Assembly (NCBI GenBank): GCA_965238125.1
Contig: OZ250179.1
Span: 6,076,001 to 6,140,000 of the forward strand
Direction: 5' to 3'
Source of the DNA: UBA6623 sp965238125
GTDB lineage: Bacteria > Acidobacteriota > Terriglobia > Bryobacterales > UBA6623
Length of the DNA: 64,000 nt
The position numbers and the translations under genes are program-made. A model generated the notes under the pieces. The model made no database searches, had not been told where the DNA came from, and saw nothing but the letters and a program-made list of their open reading frames with translations. Shown here one piece after another: positions 51,803-60,577 of the stretch. How positions within the stretch are numbered: the first letter of the stretch is position 1; each line of letters begins with the position of its first letter.

Positions 51803-52126
51803 TTCGCTCTTCAACGACTGCTGCCAACGCTCCAACTTGCCGTTGGATTGCGGATAGTAAGGCGACGTTCTCACGTGCGTCATGCCCGAGATCCGAATGA
51901 ACTCCTTGCAGTCCCGGGCGATGAACCGCGGCCCGTTGTCGGAGATGATGCGCGGCTTGGCGTCGGGATAGTTCTCCTGGGCGGCTTCGAGAACGATCTC
52001 GACATCGGTCTGCTTCATGGCCTGGCGCAAGTCCCAGTGAACAATCGCGCGGCTGTAGCCGGCCGGCACGCTGCATAGGTAATAAAACGTGCCCGAGACA
52101 TTGAGGTAAGAAACGTCGATATGCCC
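51803..52126 (-). pseudogene. IS3-family transposase fragment (integrase core)
   Basis: About 108 residues of an rve-type catalytic domain: HIDVSYLNVSGTFYYLCSV, GYSRAIVHWDLRQAM, RIISDNGPRFIARDCKEFIRISG and THVRTSPYYPQSNGKLERWQQSLKSE. The second Asp (SDNG) and the Glu (KLERW) are present; the first Asp of DVSY is present too, but the protein is cut at both ends. It abuts the rhamnosidase remnant at its upstream side, so that element or its deletion truncated the sugar hydrolase gene. Confidence 0.8.
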
Positions 52127-52129
52127 ATA

Positions 52130-53144
52130 TATAACTAGCAAAAACATCCAGCAATTCGACGAGATAGTCTTTCTGCGCCCGCAAATACGCGATGTCCCCG
52201 TGGTATCGGTACCAATCCCGCTGAATGAGGACCCACCACAGGGACCACGAACCCATACCATTCATGAACTTCGGGAGCGGAGTCACGTCCCGCACGGCAT
52301 CCAGACTATCGGGCAGCACATCCACATGCCCGAAAACGGAATTAATGACAGCCATCTCCGGATGCATATCGCCGATCCATGCCATCCGGTCCCGCTTGAT
52401 GCCGTCCCAGAGCTGCTCCTGCATGTTCAGATAAAGGGTGTAGGCACCTATTTCCCAGATCTCATTCAAGCGAGCGTCATTGCTTGCGAAGCTGCCCTTG
52501 TATTCCAGATCGTGATAGAGGAAGACGGCCCGAACATGCTGGATGTCTACAGTCGCACCTTCATCCACCACATCGATCCGGACAAAACGAAAGCCCGTAT
52601 TTCCGACCTCAGTGACTCCAGGAAAGGAACCGGTACGATCGAGTCATGAATCGCGTGATCCTGGTTCGGCTGAGTCATCGCCTCACTGACCGATTCACCG
52701 AACCGGACCCGGAGCCGAACAGGTTTGCCCCGAGGACTCATTCCCCTGCAGATCTGAATGCCTCCGTGCTAATTCCCGTCCGAAATCAAGCAGTATGCTC
52801 GAACCGTGCTTCATAATCACTTGCGGCTTTCCCGCAACTGATGACTCGCCCTTGGCAGGCGTCAGAAGTGCTTGGCTGTTTTTCCGAGCGTTCTCGCCTT
52901 CGGTCTGCCACACGATGCGCTGAGGGCGCCACGAAACGGCGGACACGTGGATTCCGGCATGGAATTGGGGAGGTTGATTCGATTCTTCTCTCGATCTGGC
53001 TTCGAGGGCAGAGAAGTGGTGGGCTGAACTCGCGTCAGCAGCGGCCCCTTGGACTGAGGGGGCTGGTGCCAAAACGCCAAGCGTGGCCGTGCTCGCGACT
53101 GTTGTAAAATGCCTACGCGTAAGGCCATTGACTTTCTTATTCAT
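52130..53144 (-). pseudogene. Alpha-L-rhamnosidase-like gene remnant with frameshifts
   Basis: The start at 53144 has a twin-arginine signal (LTRRHFTTVASTATLGVLAPAPSVQGA) followed by PQVIMKHGSSILLDFGREL. Then the frame is lost near 52750 and resumes with RLRVRFGESVSEAM...DHAIHDSIVPVPFL. It is lost again near 52610 and resumes as VDEGATVDIQHVRAVFLYHDLEYKGSFASNDARLNEIWEIGAYTLYLNMQEQLWDGIKRDRMAWIGDMHPE, the catalytic-domain entry of GH78-type enzymes. It is cut off at about 52130 by the IS3 fragment. The missing part contains most of the (alpha/alpha)6 barrel. Nonfunctional. Confidence 0.75.
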
Positions 53145-53368
53145 GAGTTCCCTGTCTCCTCAGTCTCCGCGTCTACTTTGATGAGCACGGCTAACTTGGC
53201 TGTATTGGCCACATGGTGCACGAGAGGGTCGACGACCTTCTCTCCGGTCGCATCCGCCGTTCTCCGTCCTACACAAGTGAACTCTGGTATGCGTCCCATT
53301 TTTCATTGCACGGCCCGGCCAAGACACCCCGATTCTACCGGCCCGGACCACAGGCATGCATGCGAGTC

Positions 53369-54097
53369 CTAGGGGGTTGGAGCATCCTGGCGAATGAACC
53401 CCTCGGCTTTGAGCTCCGCCCACAGCGCCGACGGAATCTCTTCTTGAAAATAACGTAGATTCTCTTCCACCTCACGCGGATGCAGCGCTCCGGGAATGAC
53501 ACTGGCCACACAGGGATGGGCCAGGGGAAACTGCAGTGCCGCGGCCGCCATGGACACGTTGTGGCGACGGCAAACCTGCTCGATCCGCGAGACCCTTTGA
53601 AGAATCTCAGCAGGGGCATTCTGATAGTTATATTTCGCGCCTTCGACGGCGCCCGTGACCAGAATCCCCGAGTTGAACACGGCCGCTAGGATGATCCCCA
53701 CATTGCGGGCCTGGCACAGAGGCAGTTCTTCCAGGGCTTCCTGCTCCAGCAGTGTGTAGGGCCACGCCAGGACGAAAAAATCGACGTCGAATCGTTCGAG
53801 AAAACGAGAAATCACTCCCTGCTCATTGACTCCGGCTCCAATGGCACGGATCTCTCCGGTCGAGCGCAGCCTTTCGAGGGCCCGCCAGCCGCTGTCGGAA
53901 AGTTGGTCCTGATAGCGCTGCAATTCCGTGCCGTGGTGACCGAACTCCAGGTCGTGAATGACCAGCAGATCGATGCTGTTGAGCCGCAACCTTTGCAGAA
54001 CCTTTGCAAAGAGTTCCCCGAGCCTGGCTGCCCCGAATCCGAACTGTGTCAATTTGACGCCTGTGCGCCGCAGAATTCTCGTCTCGGTTGGATTCAT
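53369..54097 (-). pseudogene. Aldo/keto reductase with catalytic region deleted
   Basis: A 242-residue frame starting MNPTETRILRRTGVKLTQFGFGAARLGELFAK and then jumping to VLQRLRLNSIDLLVIHDLEFGHHGTE. Normal family members (D-threo-aldose/L-fucose dehydrogenase type, about 330 residues) have roughly 90-110 residues between, including the catalytic Asp-Tyr-Lys of the DTSPxYG and STKVGR blocks. The rest (RALERLRSTGEIRAIGAGVNE, FFVLAWPYTLLEQ, SVIPGALHPREVEENLRYF) is normal. The deletion is in frame, so a protein could be made but could not be catalytic. Confidence 0.75.
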
Positions 54098-54121
54098 ACT
54101 TCCTCCACTTCCGATCGACCA

Positions 54122-54302
54122 TCATAATGAAAGCGTTTTGCCGTCGAAGATGAGTTCGAAGCCGTCGTCAGCGGCTGGTTCGCTGATAAGGGTAGGAGCG
54201 ATCGTCAGCCGGGCATCCCTCCGAACCGTGAAAGCGGTCTTGGAAGTCAGCGATCGAATGGTTTCTCTCTGCTCGGAGCTGGATGGCGGGACTGCGTCAG
54301 AT
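54122..54302 (-). pseudogene. C-terminal fragment of an unidentified protein
   Basis: An open frame of about 59 codons without a start ending TGA 54122-54124, with protein-like composition (EQRETIRSLTSKTAFTVRRD, DGFELIFDGKTLSL). It follows directly on the dehalogenase fragment and precedes the aldo/keto reductase remnant. The family is not recognised; similar FELIFDGK endings occur in glycoside hydrolases and secreted proteins. Confidence 0.35.
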
Positions 54303-54632
54303 TCAGCCTATTGATTTAAGAAAATCGGCGATCCCCTCGCCAATCTGGTGGGGCGAATCTTCCTGGATATAGTGAATGCCCAGTACGGTTCTCTCTTGTT
54401 GGTTGGGCCAGCTTCGGCAAAACTCTCGCTGCCGTCCTGTCAAGATGGAGCCCGGATAAGCATTGATAAACAGCTTCGGCAACTGACTGGTGGACAACCA
54501 CTCTCCGCAGCGGTTGATCATCTCAATGACGTCGACCGGCTCTCCTGCGATCGGGCATTCCCTGGTAAACGTCAGAGTAGGCCGCCGGGGCAAAGCGAGG
54601 TGTCCGGAGGTCCGAGCGATGGGGGTGCGAGC
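54303..54632 (-). pseudogene. Haloalkane dehalogenase C-terminal fragment
   Basis: About 109 residues: RPTLTFTRECPIAGEPVDVIEMINRCGEWLSTSQLPKLFINAYPGSILTGRQREFCRSWPNQQERTVLGIHYIQEDSPHQIGEGIADFL. This matches the end of DhaA/LinB-type alpha/beta hydrolases, including the GIHYIQEDSP block whose His is the catalytic base. In family members the acidic residue after PKLFINA is part of the catalytic site region; here it reads AYPG in place of ADPG. The N-terminal two-thirds, with the nucleophile Asp, is missing. It is fused in frame to an IS91 fragment. Confidence 0.78.
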
Positions 54633-54677
54633 GCACGGGCGCCCCTCGTGCCAAGGCAACCGGGTGGATCGGGATGA

Positions 54678-54950
54678 CAGCTCGCTGCGACGGTTCTCGA
54701 GCCAACGCTTGCGAGTGTTGGCCTGACACTTCGGACAATGCCGATCGCGACACGAGTTGTAGGAGATGGGCGGACGGTGGCCGCAGTCGCTGCACTCATC
54801 GAAATGTCCACCGAGCGCAGCGGTGCGGCAACGCTCGATCGAGGAGAGCACCTTCAGATGTCGCCTGCTGAGCCAACGGCGATGGTTCGAGAAGAACTGC
54901 TCTCCCGCGACGCGAACCAGATCGGCCACCTCCAGTGGCGGCCGTGGCAT
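54678..54950 (-). pseudogene. IS91-family transposase N-terminal fragment
   Basis: 91 residues starting MPRPPLEVADLVRVAGEQFFSNHRRWLSRRHLKVLSSIERCRTAALGGHFDECSDCGH, then ISYNSCRDRHCPKCQANTRKRWLENRRSE. This is the zinc-binding N-terminal domain of Y2 transposases, with the CxxC...CRDRHCPKC pattern. The catalytic HUH and Tyr region is gone. Its ATG directly follows the stop of the partner integrase. Confidence 0.85.
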
Positions 54951-55836
54951 CTACTGCGGTCCGCGCTCTCTGTTGTTCGAGGAGTTCAGCTCCAACGCGT
55001 CCAGCGGACTGGCGACGGCATGGAGGTGCCGCGCCGACAGATGCAGATACAGGGCGGTCTGCTCGAGATCACGGTGTCCGAGCAGGATCTGGATGGTGCG
55101 CAAGTCCGCCCCATCCTCGAGTAAGTGCGTGGCGAAGCAATGCCGGAGGGTGTGGGGATGAATCGATTTGTCGATCCCGGCCCGCTCGGCGGCGATGCGG
55201 CAAGCGTTCCAGGGCACACTGAGGCTGATCGGCTGCTCTCCGGTGTGCCAGGCTCCTCCCGGGAATAACCACTGCTTTGGCCGGCGGTACAGTCCTCGAA
55301 GGTGCTTCCTCAGGGCAACGAGCAACCGTCGACTGAGCATAACGTCACGGTCCTTGCGGCCCTTGCCGCTGCGGATGTGAACCACCATGCGCCTGCTGTT
55401 GATGTCAGTGAGCTTGAGGCGGACCAACTCCGCTCGGCGCGCGCCGGTGGCCTAGAGCGTCATCAGGATCGTGCGGTGAAACGCGCTGTCGGCGGCGTCG
55501 ATCAATTGGGCGACTTCTTGCGGACTCAGGATGCTCGGGAGTCGGCAGGCGATTTTCGGGTAAGGCGTCAGATCCACACTCCAAAGGCAGCCCGAGCGTC
55601 TTGGTGTAGAAGAATCGCAGCGCCGTCAGCCGTTGCTTCACCGTGTTGTCGGCGAGTCTGCGATCCCGAAACAGGGCGGCTTGATACTTGCGAATGTGCT
55701 CCGCTGCCAACTGCTTCGGCGGTCGCTGGAAGTACCGCGCGAACTCCTCGACGGCACGGATGTAGGCGCGAGCGGTGCTCGCGGTATAGTTGCGACGCTC
55801 GAGTTCCTCGAGCATCATCCGGCGTAAACGCGTCAT
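54951..55836 (-). pseudogene. IS91-associated tyrosine recombinase with frameshift and amber stop
   Basis: ATG 55836 with a strong AAGGAGGTG. N-terminal domain: MTRLRRMMLEELERRNYTASTARAYIRAVEEFARYFQ...NTVKQRLTALRFFYTKTLG. The frame slips near 55563; the correct continuation (PYPKIACRLPSILSPQEVAQLIDAADSAFHRTILMTL) is in another frame and then meets TAG at 55452-55454 where the family has Tyr (LYATGARR). The rest of the catalytic domain is intact: ARRAELVRLKLTDIN, GKGRKDRDV, HPHTLRHCFATHLLEDGADLRTIQILLGH and LEQTALYLHLS. This gene usually precedes an IS91 transposase, as here. Confidence 0.82.
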
Positions 55837-56117
55837 GGGACACCTCCTTTTCGATGTCCCGACGTTACTCCCTAATGTCCACCTCCGTCGCGCCGGCACT
55901 CACGCGAAGCGTCTCTCGCGCCGGCGACTTCGTTCATATCCGGTTCACACTCCGTATCCGTCGCCCGAGCCGGACGCGGAGGGGCCGCATCGGGGTTGAC
56001 TCCTGCCGGTTCGGGAAGAATGCCCCGGCACCCGCCGAAAACGGCCCACCTAACTTAAGAAAGTGGTACAACTCTTGGAGTGCGGGCCGGTTTTCCGAGG
56101 GTAGTTTGGTAATCGCC

Positions 56118-57659
56118 ATGAAGAGCCTTCTCTTGGTGTTCGCGGCAGCCCTAGCGCTCAATGGTCAGACCAAGAAGCCACGCATCGCTGTCGGCGGCAT
56201 CTCGCATGAATCAAACACTTTCTCCGCTGACAAGACCGACCTCAACGATTTCAGCGGACGCCTTATTCGGCGCGGCGACGAGGTCCACGAAGAGTTTGCC
56301 GCTTCGCAGCACGAAGTTGGCGGCTACATCGAGGGCGCGGAGAAGTACGGTCTTGATCTCGTCTACACCGTTGTGGCCAGCGCCACACCGGCGGGCACCG
56401 TAACCGACCGGGCATTCGAGACGCTAACGGCGGAGTTGATCGATCGCCTCAAGAAGGCGCAACCGATCGATGGATTGCTGCTCGCTCTTCACGGGGCGAT
56501 GGTCGTTGAAAGCTATCCGGACGGAGATGCCGAGGTGTTGCGGCGTCTCCGGAAAGCTCTTGGGGACGATCTGCCGATTGTTGTCACCCACGACGCCCAC
56601 GCCAACGTGGCGCCGCAAGAGATCGAGCTATCCACGGCGCTGGTGCTCTACAAAGAAGTTCCCCACATTGACCAGCGCGAGCGCGGCATTCATGCGGCCG
56701 AAATCATGGCGAAGATCGTCACCGACGGCGTCAAACCAACTCAAGCGATCGAGAAACCGCCGTTGCTGTACAACATCCTCTACCACAACACCAAGCAAGA
56801 GCCGATGCTGTCGCTGGTCGAAGAGGCCCGCCGTCTGGAGAAAGCGAATCCGAAAATTCTCGGAGTCAGCGTGCCGGTGGGCTATCAGTATGCCGACGTG
56901 CCGCAGATGGGTCCCAGTATCGTGGTCGTCACCGACGACGACATCGAGCTTGCGCGCGAGGAAGCCAAGCGGCTTGCCGACATGATGTGGGAACACCGCC
57001 GGGTGATGAAGTTGGACCTGCCCGACGCGGCCGAAGCTGTGCGGCGCGCGCTGACCGAGCCGAAGACCCCCGTCGTGCTGGTCGAGATGGGAGACAACAT
57101 CGGGGGTGGCTCGGCTGGCGACAGCACCTCAATCCTCGAAGAACTGGTCAAGCAGAAAGCTCGCGGGTACGTCTCGGCGATGTACGATCCCGAAGCCGTT
57201 CAGCACGCTGTGAAGATCGGCGTCGGCGGCGAGTTCGACAAGTTCGTGGGAGGCAAGAGCGACAGGTTGCACGGGGATCCGGTGCGAATACGCGGCAAAG
57301 TCAAACTGATCTACGACGGCGAATATATTGAGACCGCCGTTCGCCACGGCGGTCGCCGCTACCTCGACCAGGGCCTCACCGCGGTGATCCACGCCGAAGG
57401 CTCGACCCCGGACTTGCTGAATGTGGTCTTGCTCAACAGCAAGCGCCACACTCCGTTCAGCCTGGGGCAACTCAGCAGTGCGGGCATCGTGCCCGAGCGG
57501 CAGAAGATCCTTGTAGTGAAGGCGGCGGTGGCCTTCCGCGCGGCCTACGAACCGATTGCCGGAACCATCATCGAAGTCGATACGCCGGGATTGACAGCCG
57601 TGAACCCGAAGCGATTCGAGTACAAGCACGCGTGTTCCGATCTTTTCGGAATTCGGTAG
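56118..57659 (+). CDS. M81-family metallopeptidase (microcystinase MlrC-like), exported
   Basis: A 513-residue protein from ATG 56118; a much longer open frame upstream runs antisense through the integrase remnant and is spurious. Signal peptide MKSLLLVFAAALALNGQ. Then RIAVGGISHESNTFS (M81 opening with a metal-binding His-Glu), LLLALHGAMVVESYPDGDAE (His and Asp), VTHDAHANVAP (D-x-H) and KEVPHIDQRERG, a set of His/Asp ligands typical of MlrC. The second domain (MlrC_C) shows VVLVEMGDNIGGGSAGDSTSILEEL. MlrC hydrolyses linear microcystin; most homologues have unknown peptide or amide substrates. Secretion is an unusual feature of acidobacterial copies. Confidence 0.9.
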   Translation: MKSLLLVFAAALALNGQTKKPRIAVGGISHESNTFSADKTDLNDFSGRLIRRGDEVHEEFAASQHEVGGYIEGAEKYGLDLVYTVVASATPAGTVTDRAFETLTAELIDRLKKAQPIDGLLLALHGAMVVESYPDGDAEVLRRLRKALGDDLPIVVTHDAHANVAPQEIELSTALVLYKEVPHIDQRERGIHAAEIMAKIVTDGVKPTQAIEKPPLLYNILYHNTKQEPMLSLVEEARRLEKANPKILGVSVPVGYQYADVPQMGPSIVVVTDDDIELAREEAKRLADMMWEHRRVMKLDLPDAAEAVRRALTEPKTPVVLVEMGDNIGGGSAGDSTSILEELVKQKARGYVSAMYDPEAVQHAVKIGVGGEFDKFVGGKSDRLHGDPVRIRGKVKLIYDGEYIETAVRHGGRRYLDQGLTAVIHAEGSTPDLLNVVLLNSKRHTPFSLGQLSSAGIVPERQKILVVKAAVAFRAAYEPIAGTIIEVDTPGLTAVNPKRFEYKHACSDLFGIR

Positions 57660-57780
57660 TCCGAATGAAACTGTCCCGGCTAACATTACGGGAAGCCCTA
57701 CTCCACAGGCCGGCAGCTCAAGGTAGAGTTTCGCTTCACTTCACTATCCCGCGGCCCCTGACGGTACAATTGAACCGTCA

Positions 57781-60462
57781 ATGATCGGTCGAACCATCTC
57801 GCACTACAAGATCGTCTCCAAGCTTGGGGAAGGCGGGATGGGCATCGTCTACAAGGCCGAGGATACGAAGCTGAAGCGGGCGGTGGCGTTGAAGTTTCTC
57901 CGCTCCGATGTGATCGAGGACCCCGAGCATAGAGAGCGTTTTCTTCGCGAAGCCCAAGCTGCCGCGGCTCTCGATCACCCGAACATCTGCACGGTGTATG
58001 AGATCGACGAGGTCGATGGGCAGACTTTTATTTCGAGGGCCTTTCTCGAAGGCCAAACCGTGAAGCAGAAGGTCAAGGAACGCCCGCTGAAGCTTGACCA
58101 GGCGCTCGATATCGCCGGCCAAACGGCGCGGGGACTCCAAGCGGCGCACGGCAAAGACATCGTCCATCGCGATATCAAGAGCGCCAACTTAATGGTCACG
58201 GCCCAAAGCCACGTTCGGATCATGGACTTCGGCTTGGCTCGCCTCGCCGACCGCTCCCAGCTCACCAAGACGGACGCCCGCCTGGGCACGCCCGCCTATA
58301 TGTCGCCGGAGCAGGTTCAGGGCAAGGAGGCGGATCAGCGGAGCGACATCTGGTCATTGGGAGTCGTTCTCTACCAAATGGTCAGCGGTCGTTTGCCGTT
58401 TGCGGGGGAAGTAGAAGCAGCGGTTACCTACGGCATTCTCAACGAGCAGCCCGAGCCCGTGACGGCCCTGCGCTCCGGCGTGCCGATCGAACTGGACCGC
58501 CTTCTCGACAAGGCGATGGCGAAGGACCCCGCCGAGCGCTACCAGCACGTCGAGGAGATGCTGGTGGACATGCGAGCCCTCGCCAAGCGAGGGGCGGCCG
58601 GCGGCCCGAGTCTCGTCCCACCCCCTCCGCCCGACCGTCGATTGCGGCCGGGCGCGATCCTCGTCGGGTTTGCTGTCGGCGCCATCATGGCGGGCGGATC
58701 GGCTTATCTGTTCACGTCTAGGGGAACATCGCCGCCGGCGCCCGATTACACTCTTCGCCGGCTCACCTACGATTCCGGCCTCACTTACCAGCCTACCGTG
58801 TCGGCCGACGGCGACCTCGTCGCGTACGCTGCCGACCGAGCCAGCGAGGGGAACCTCGACATTTGGGTCCAGCAGGTCGGCGGGGGCGGAGAGCCCGTCC
58901 CCCTCACCCACCACCCAGCCGACGACCACGAACCACACTTCTCCCCCGACGGCAAGAGCATCGTGTTTCGCTCGGCGCGGGGCGAGGGCGGAATCTACAT
59001 CATGCCGGCGCTTGGAGGAGACGAGCGGCTCCTCGTTCCCCGCGGCCGGCGCCCGCTGTTCTCGCCGGACGGCTCGCTTGTCAGCTACCACACTGGGACC
59101 GGCGACGAGGGGAGTCGCATCGGTATTGTTCCTCTCCCGGATGGAAAACCCATCGAGTTGCAGCCGGATTTTCGAGGAGCTGGCTGGCCGATTTGGACCC
59201 CCGACGGCAAGCATCTGTTGTTCAGGGGTTTCCCCGAGGGATCTGACTGGGACTGGTGGGTCTCGCCAATTGATGGCGGGCCAGCCGTTGCAACCCATGC
59301 AAGGGCGGCGTTGGACCGGTCGGGACTTACGGAAGCACAGACGAGGGTCAACTTGTGGCGACCGGAGATTTGGCAACCTAATTCCGACCATGTGCTTTTC
59401 TCGGCCAAATCCGGCGACGCCAGAAGCATTTGGCGGATCCCGATTTCGCCGACGACATGGCAGGCGGAGGGCGGTCCCACCCGTCTCAGCCATGGCGCCA
59501 ATGACGTTCACCCGTCGATGACGGCCGCCGGAGCGCTTTGTTTCGCCGCGGTCGAACGCAACGTCGACATTTGGGCATTGCCTCTCAGCGCCAACCAAGC
59601 CCGCCCAACCGGAGAAATGTACCGGCTCACGACCAGCCCGGCGCACGACTTCTCGCCTGCAATTTCCCGGCTGGGCCGGACCCTCGTGTTTCTTTCCGAT
59701 CGGGCGGGGGCAGTTGACCTTTGGGTCCAAGACTTGATGACCGGACAAGCAAGACGGCTGACCCAAACTCCTTCGGTGGAGGCGATCCCTACCATCAGCG
59801 CCGATGACACAACGGTTGCCTACACGGTGTACCTTGATCGTGAAGGTATGTCCTCCTCGTTACGCCTGCAAGCCTCGGCAGGCGGAGTTCACCAAGAAGT
59901 GTGCAAAAACTGCGGGGCTGTGGCGGCTTGGTCGTCGGACGGCAGGCTGCTGGTTGGGCAGCCCTTCAGGATTGTCGATCCGATTACCGGAACAGACCTA
60001 GACATCCTCGGAAGTCCCAATGAACCTTTCTACGAATCGAGTTTTTCACCCGATGACCGCTGGGTGGTTTTTCACAAGCTCATAGCGGCTGACCGAACGC
60101 AAATCTACGCCGCGCCGCCTGAGCGTATGGCCGAGGACGGGGAAGAAAGCTGGATTCCGATCACCGAAGGGAAGGCAATGGACGACAAGCCGCGCTGGTC
60201 TCCCGACGGAAACCTCATTTATTTCACCTCCGACCGGGACGGCTTCACGTGTCTGTGGGCGCAACGGCTCGATCCGGCGACAAAGCAGCCTTCCGGCGCG
60301 GCGATCGACCTTCGCCACTTTCACCAGGCGAGCCTTTCACTGGAGGAGGTTACGCTATGGATTCGAGAGATCTCGGTCGCCCGCGACAAGATCGTGATGC
60401 CGCTGGCACAACTGAGCGGTAACATCTGGCTCATGGAACCCCGGGAGCGGGCAGAGGACTAA
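57781..60462 (+). CDS. Ser/Thr protein kinase with periplasmic PD40 propeller
   Basis: An 893-residue membrane receptor kinase. Kinase domain residues 1-270: KLGEGGMGIVYKAED, VALKFL, DHPNICTVYEID, VHRDIKSANLM, IMDFGLARL, GTPAYMSPEQVQGKEADQRSDIWSLGVVLYQM. All catalytic residues are present. After a Pro-rich linker (VPPPPPDRR) one helix (GAILVGFAVGAIMAGGSAYLF) crosses the membrane. The outside part is a TolB/PD40-like beta-propeller with repeated DG or D-G-K turns (FSPDGKSIVFRS, WTPDGKHLLF, WSPDGNLIYFTSDRDG). It should sense envelope ligands and phosphorylate cytoplasmic targets. It is a paralogue of the broken kinase at 32717-33477. No obvious substrate gene adjoins. Confidence 0.93.
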   Translation: MIGRTISHYKIVSKLGEGGMGIVYKAEDTKLKRAVALKFLRSDVIEDPEHRERFLREAQAAAALDHPNICTVYEIDEVDGQTFISRAFLEGQTVKQKVKERPLKLDQALDIAGQTARGLQAAHGKDIVHRDIKSANLMVTAQSHVRIMDFGLARLADRSQLTKTDARLGTPAYMSPEQVQGKEADQRSDIWSLGVVLYQMVSGRLPFAGEVEAAVTYGILNEQPEPVTALRSGVPIELDRLLDKAMAKDPAERYQHVEEMLVDMRALAKRGAAGGPSLVPPPPPDRRLRPGAILVGFAVGAIMAGGSAYLFTSRGTSPPAPDYTLRRLTYDSGLTYQPTVSADGDLVAYAADRASEGNLDIWVQQVGGGGEPVPLTHHPADDHEPHFSPDGKSIVFRSARGEGGIYIMPALGGDERLLVPRGRRPLFSPDGSLVSYHTGTGDEGSRIGIVPLPDGKPIELQPDFRGAGWPIWTPDGKHLLFRGFPEGSDWDWWVSPIDGGPAVATHARAALDRSGLTEAQTRVNLWRPEIWQPNSDHVLFSAKSGDARSIWRIPISPTTWQAEGGPTRLSHGANDVHPSMTAAGALCFAAVERNVDIWALPLSANQARPTGEMYRLTTSPAHDFSPAISRLGRTLVFLSDRAGAVDLWVQDLMTGQARRLTQTPSVEAIPTISADDTTVAYTVYLDREGMSSSLRLQASAGGVHQEVCKNCGAVAAWSSDGRLLVGQPFRIVDPITGTDLDILGSPNEPFYESSFSPDDRWVVFHKLIAADRTQIYAAPPERMAEDGEESWIPITEGKAMDDKPRWSPDGNLIYFTSDRDGFTCLWAQRLDPATKQPSGAAIDLRHFHQASLSLEEVTLWIREISVARDKIVMPLAQLSGNIWLMEPRERAED

Positions 60463-60577
60463 GAAGGTTGCCGGCAGACGCGAACCTCACCCGGCCATGA
60501 GCCGGCCTGAAACTCGTTGGATAGATTGCGCGAAGGCTCGCTCTCACAGGCTGAGCGCTCTCGGTCGAATCGGGCCC

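Noticed and set aside
55302..56117. N-terminal 272 codons of the long frame that ends as the M81 peptidase
   Set aside because: It runs antisense through the integrase remnant and leads to an ordinary signal peptide start at 56118.
58354..59766. 470-codon minus-strand frame
   Set aside because: Antisense of the kinase propeller region, which has consistent domain structure on the plus strand.
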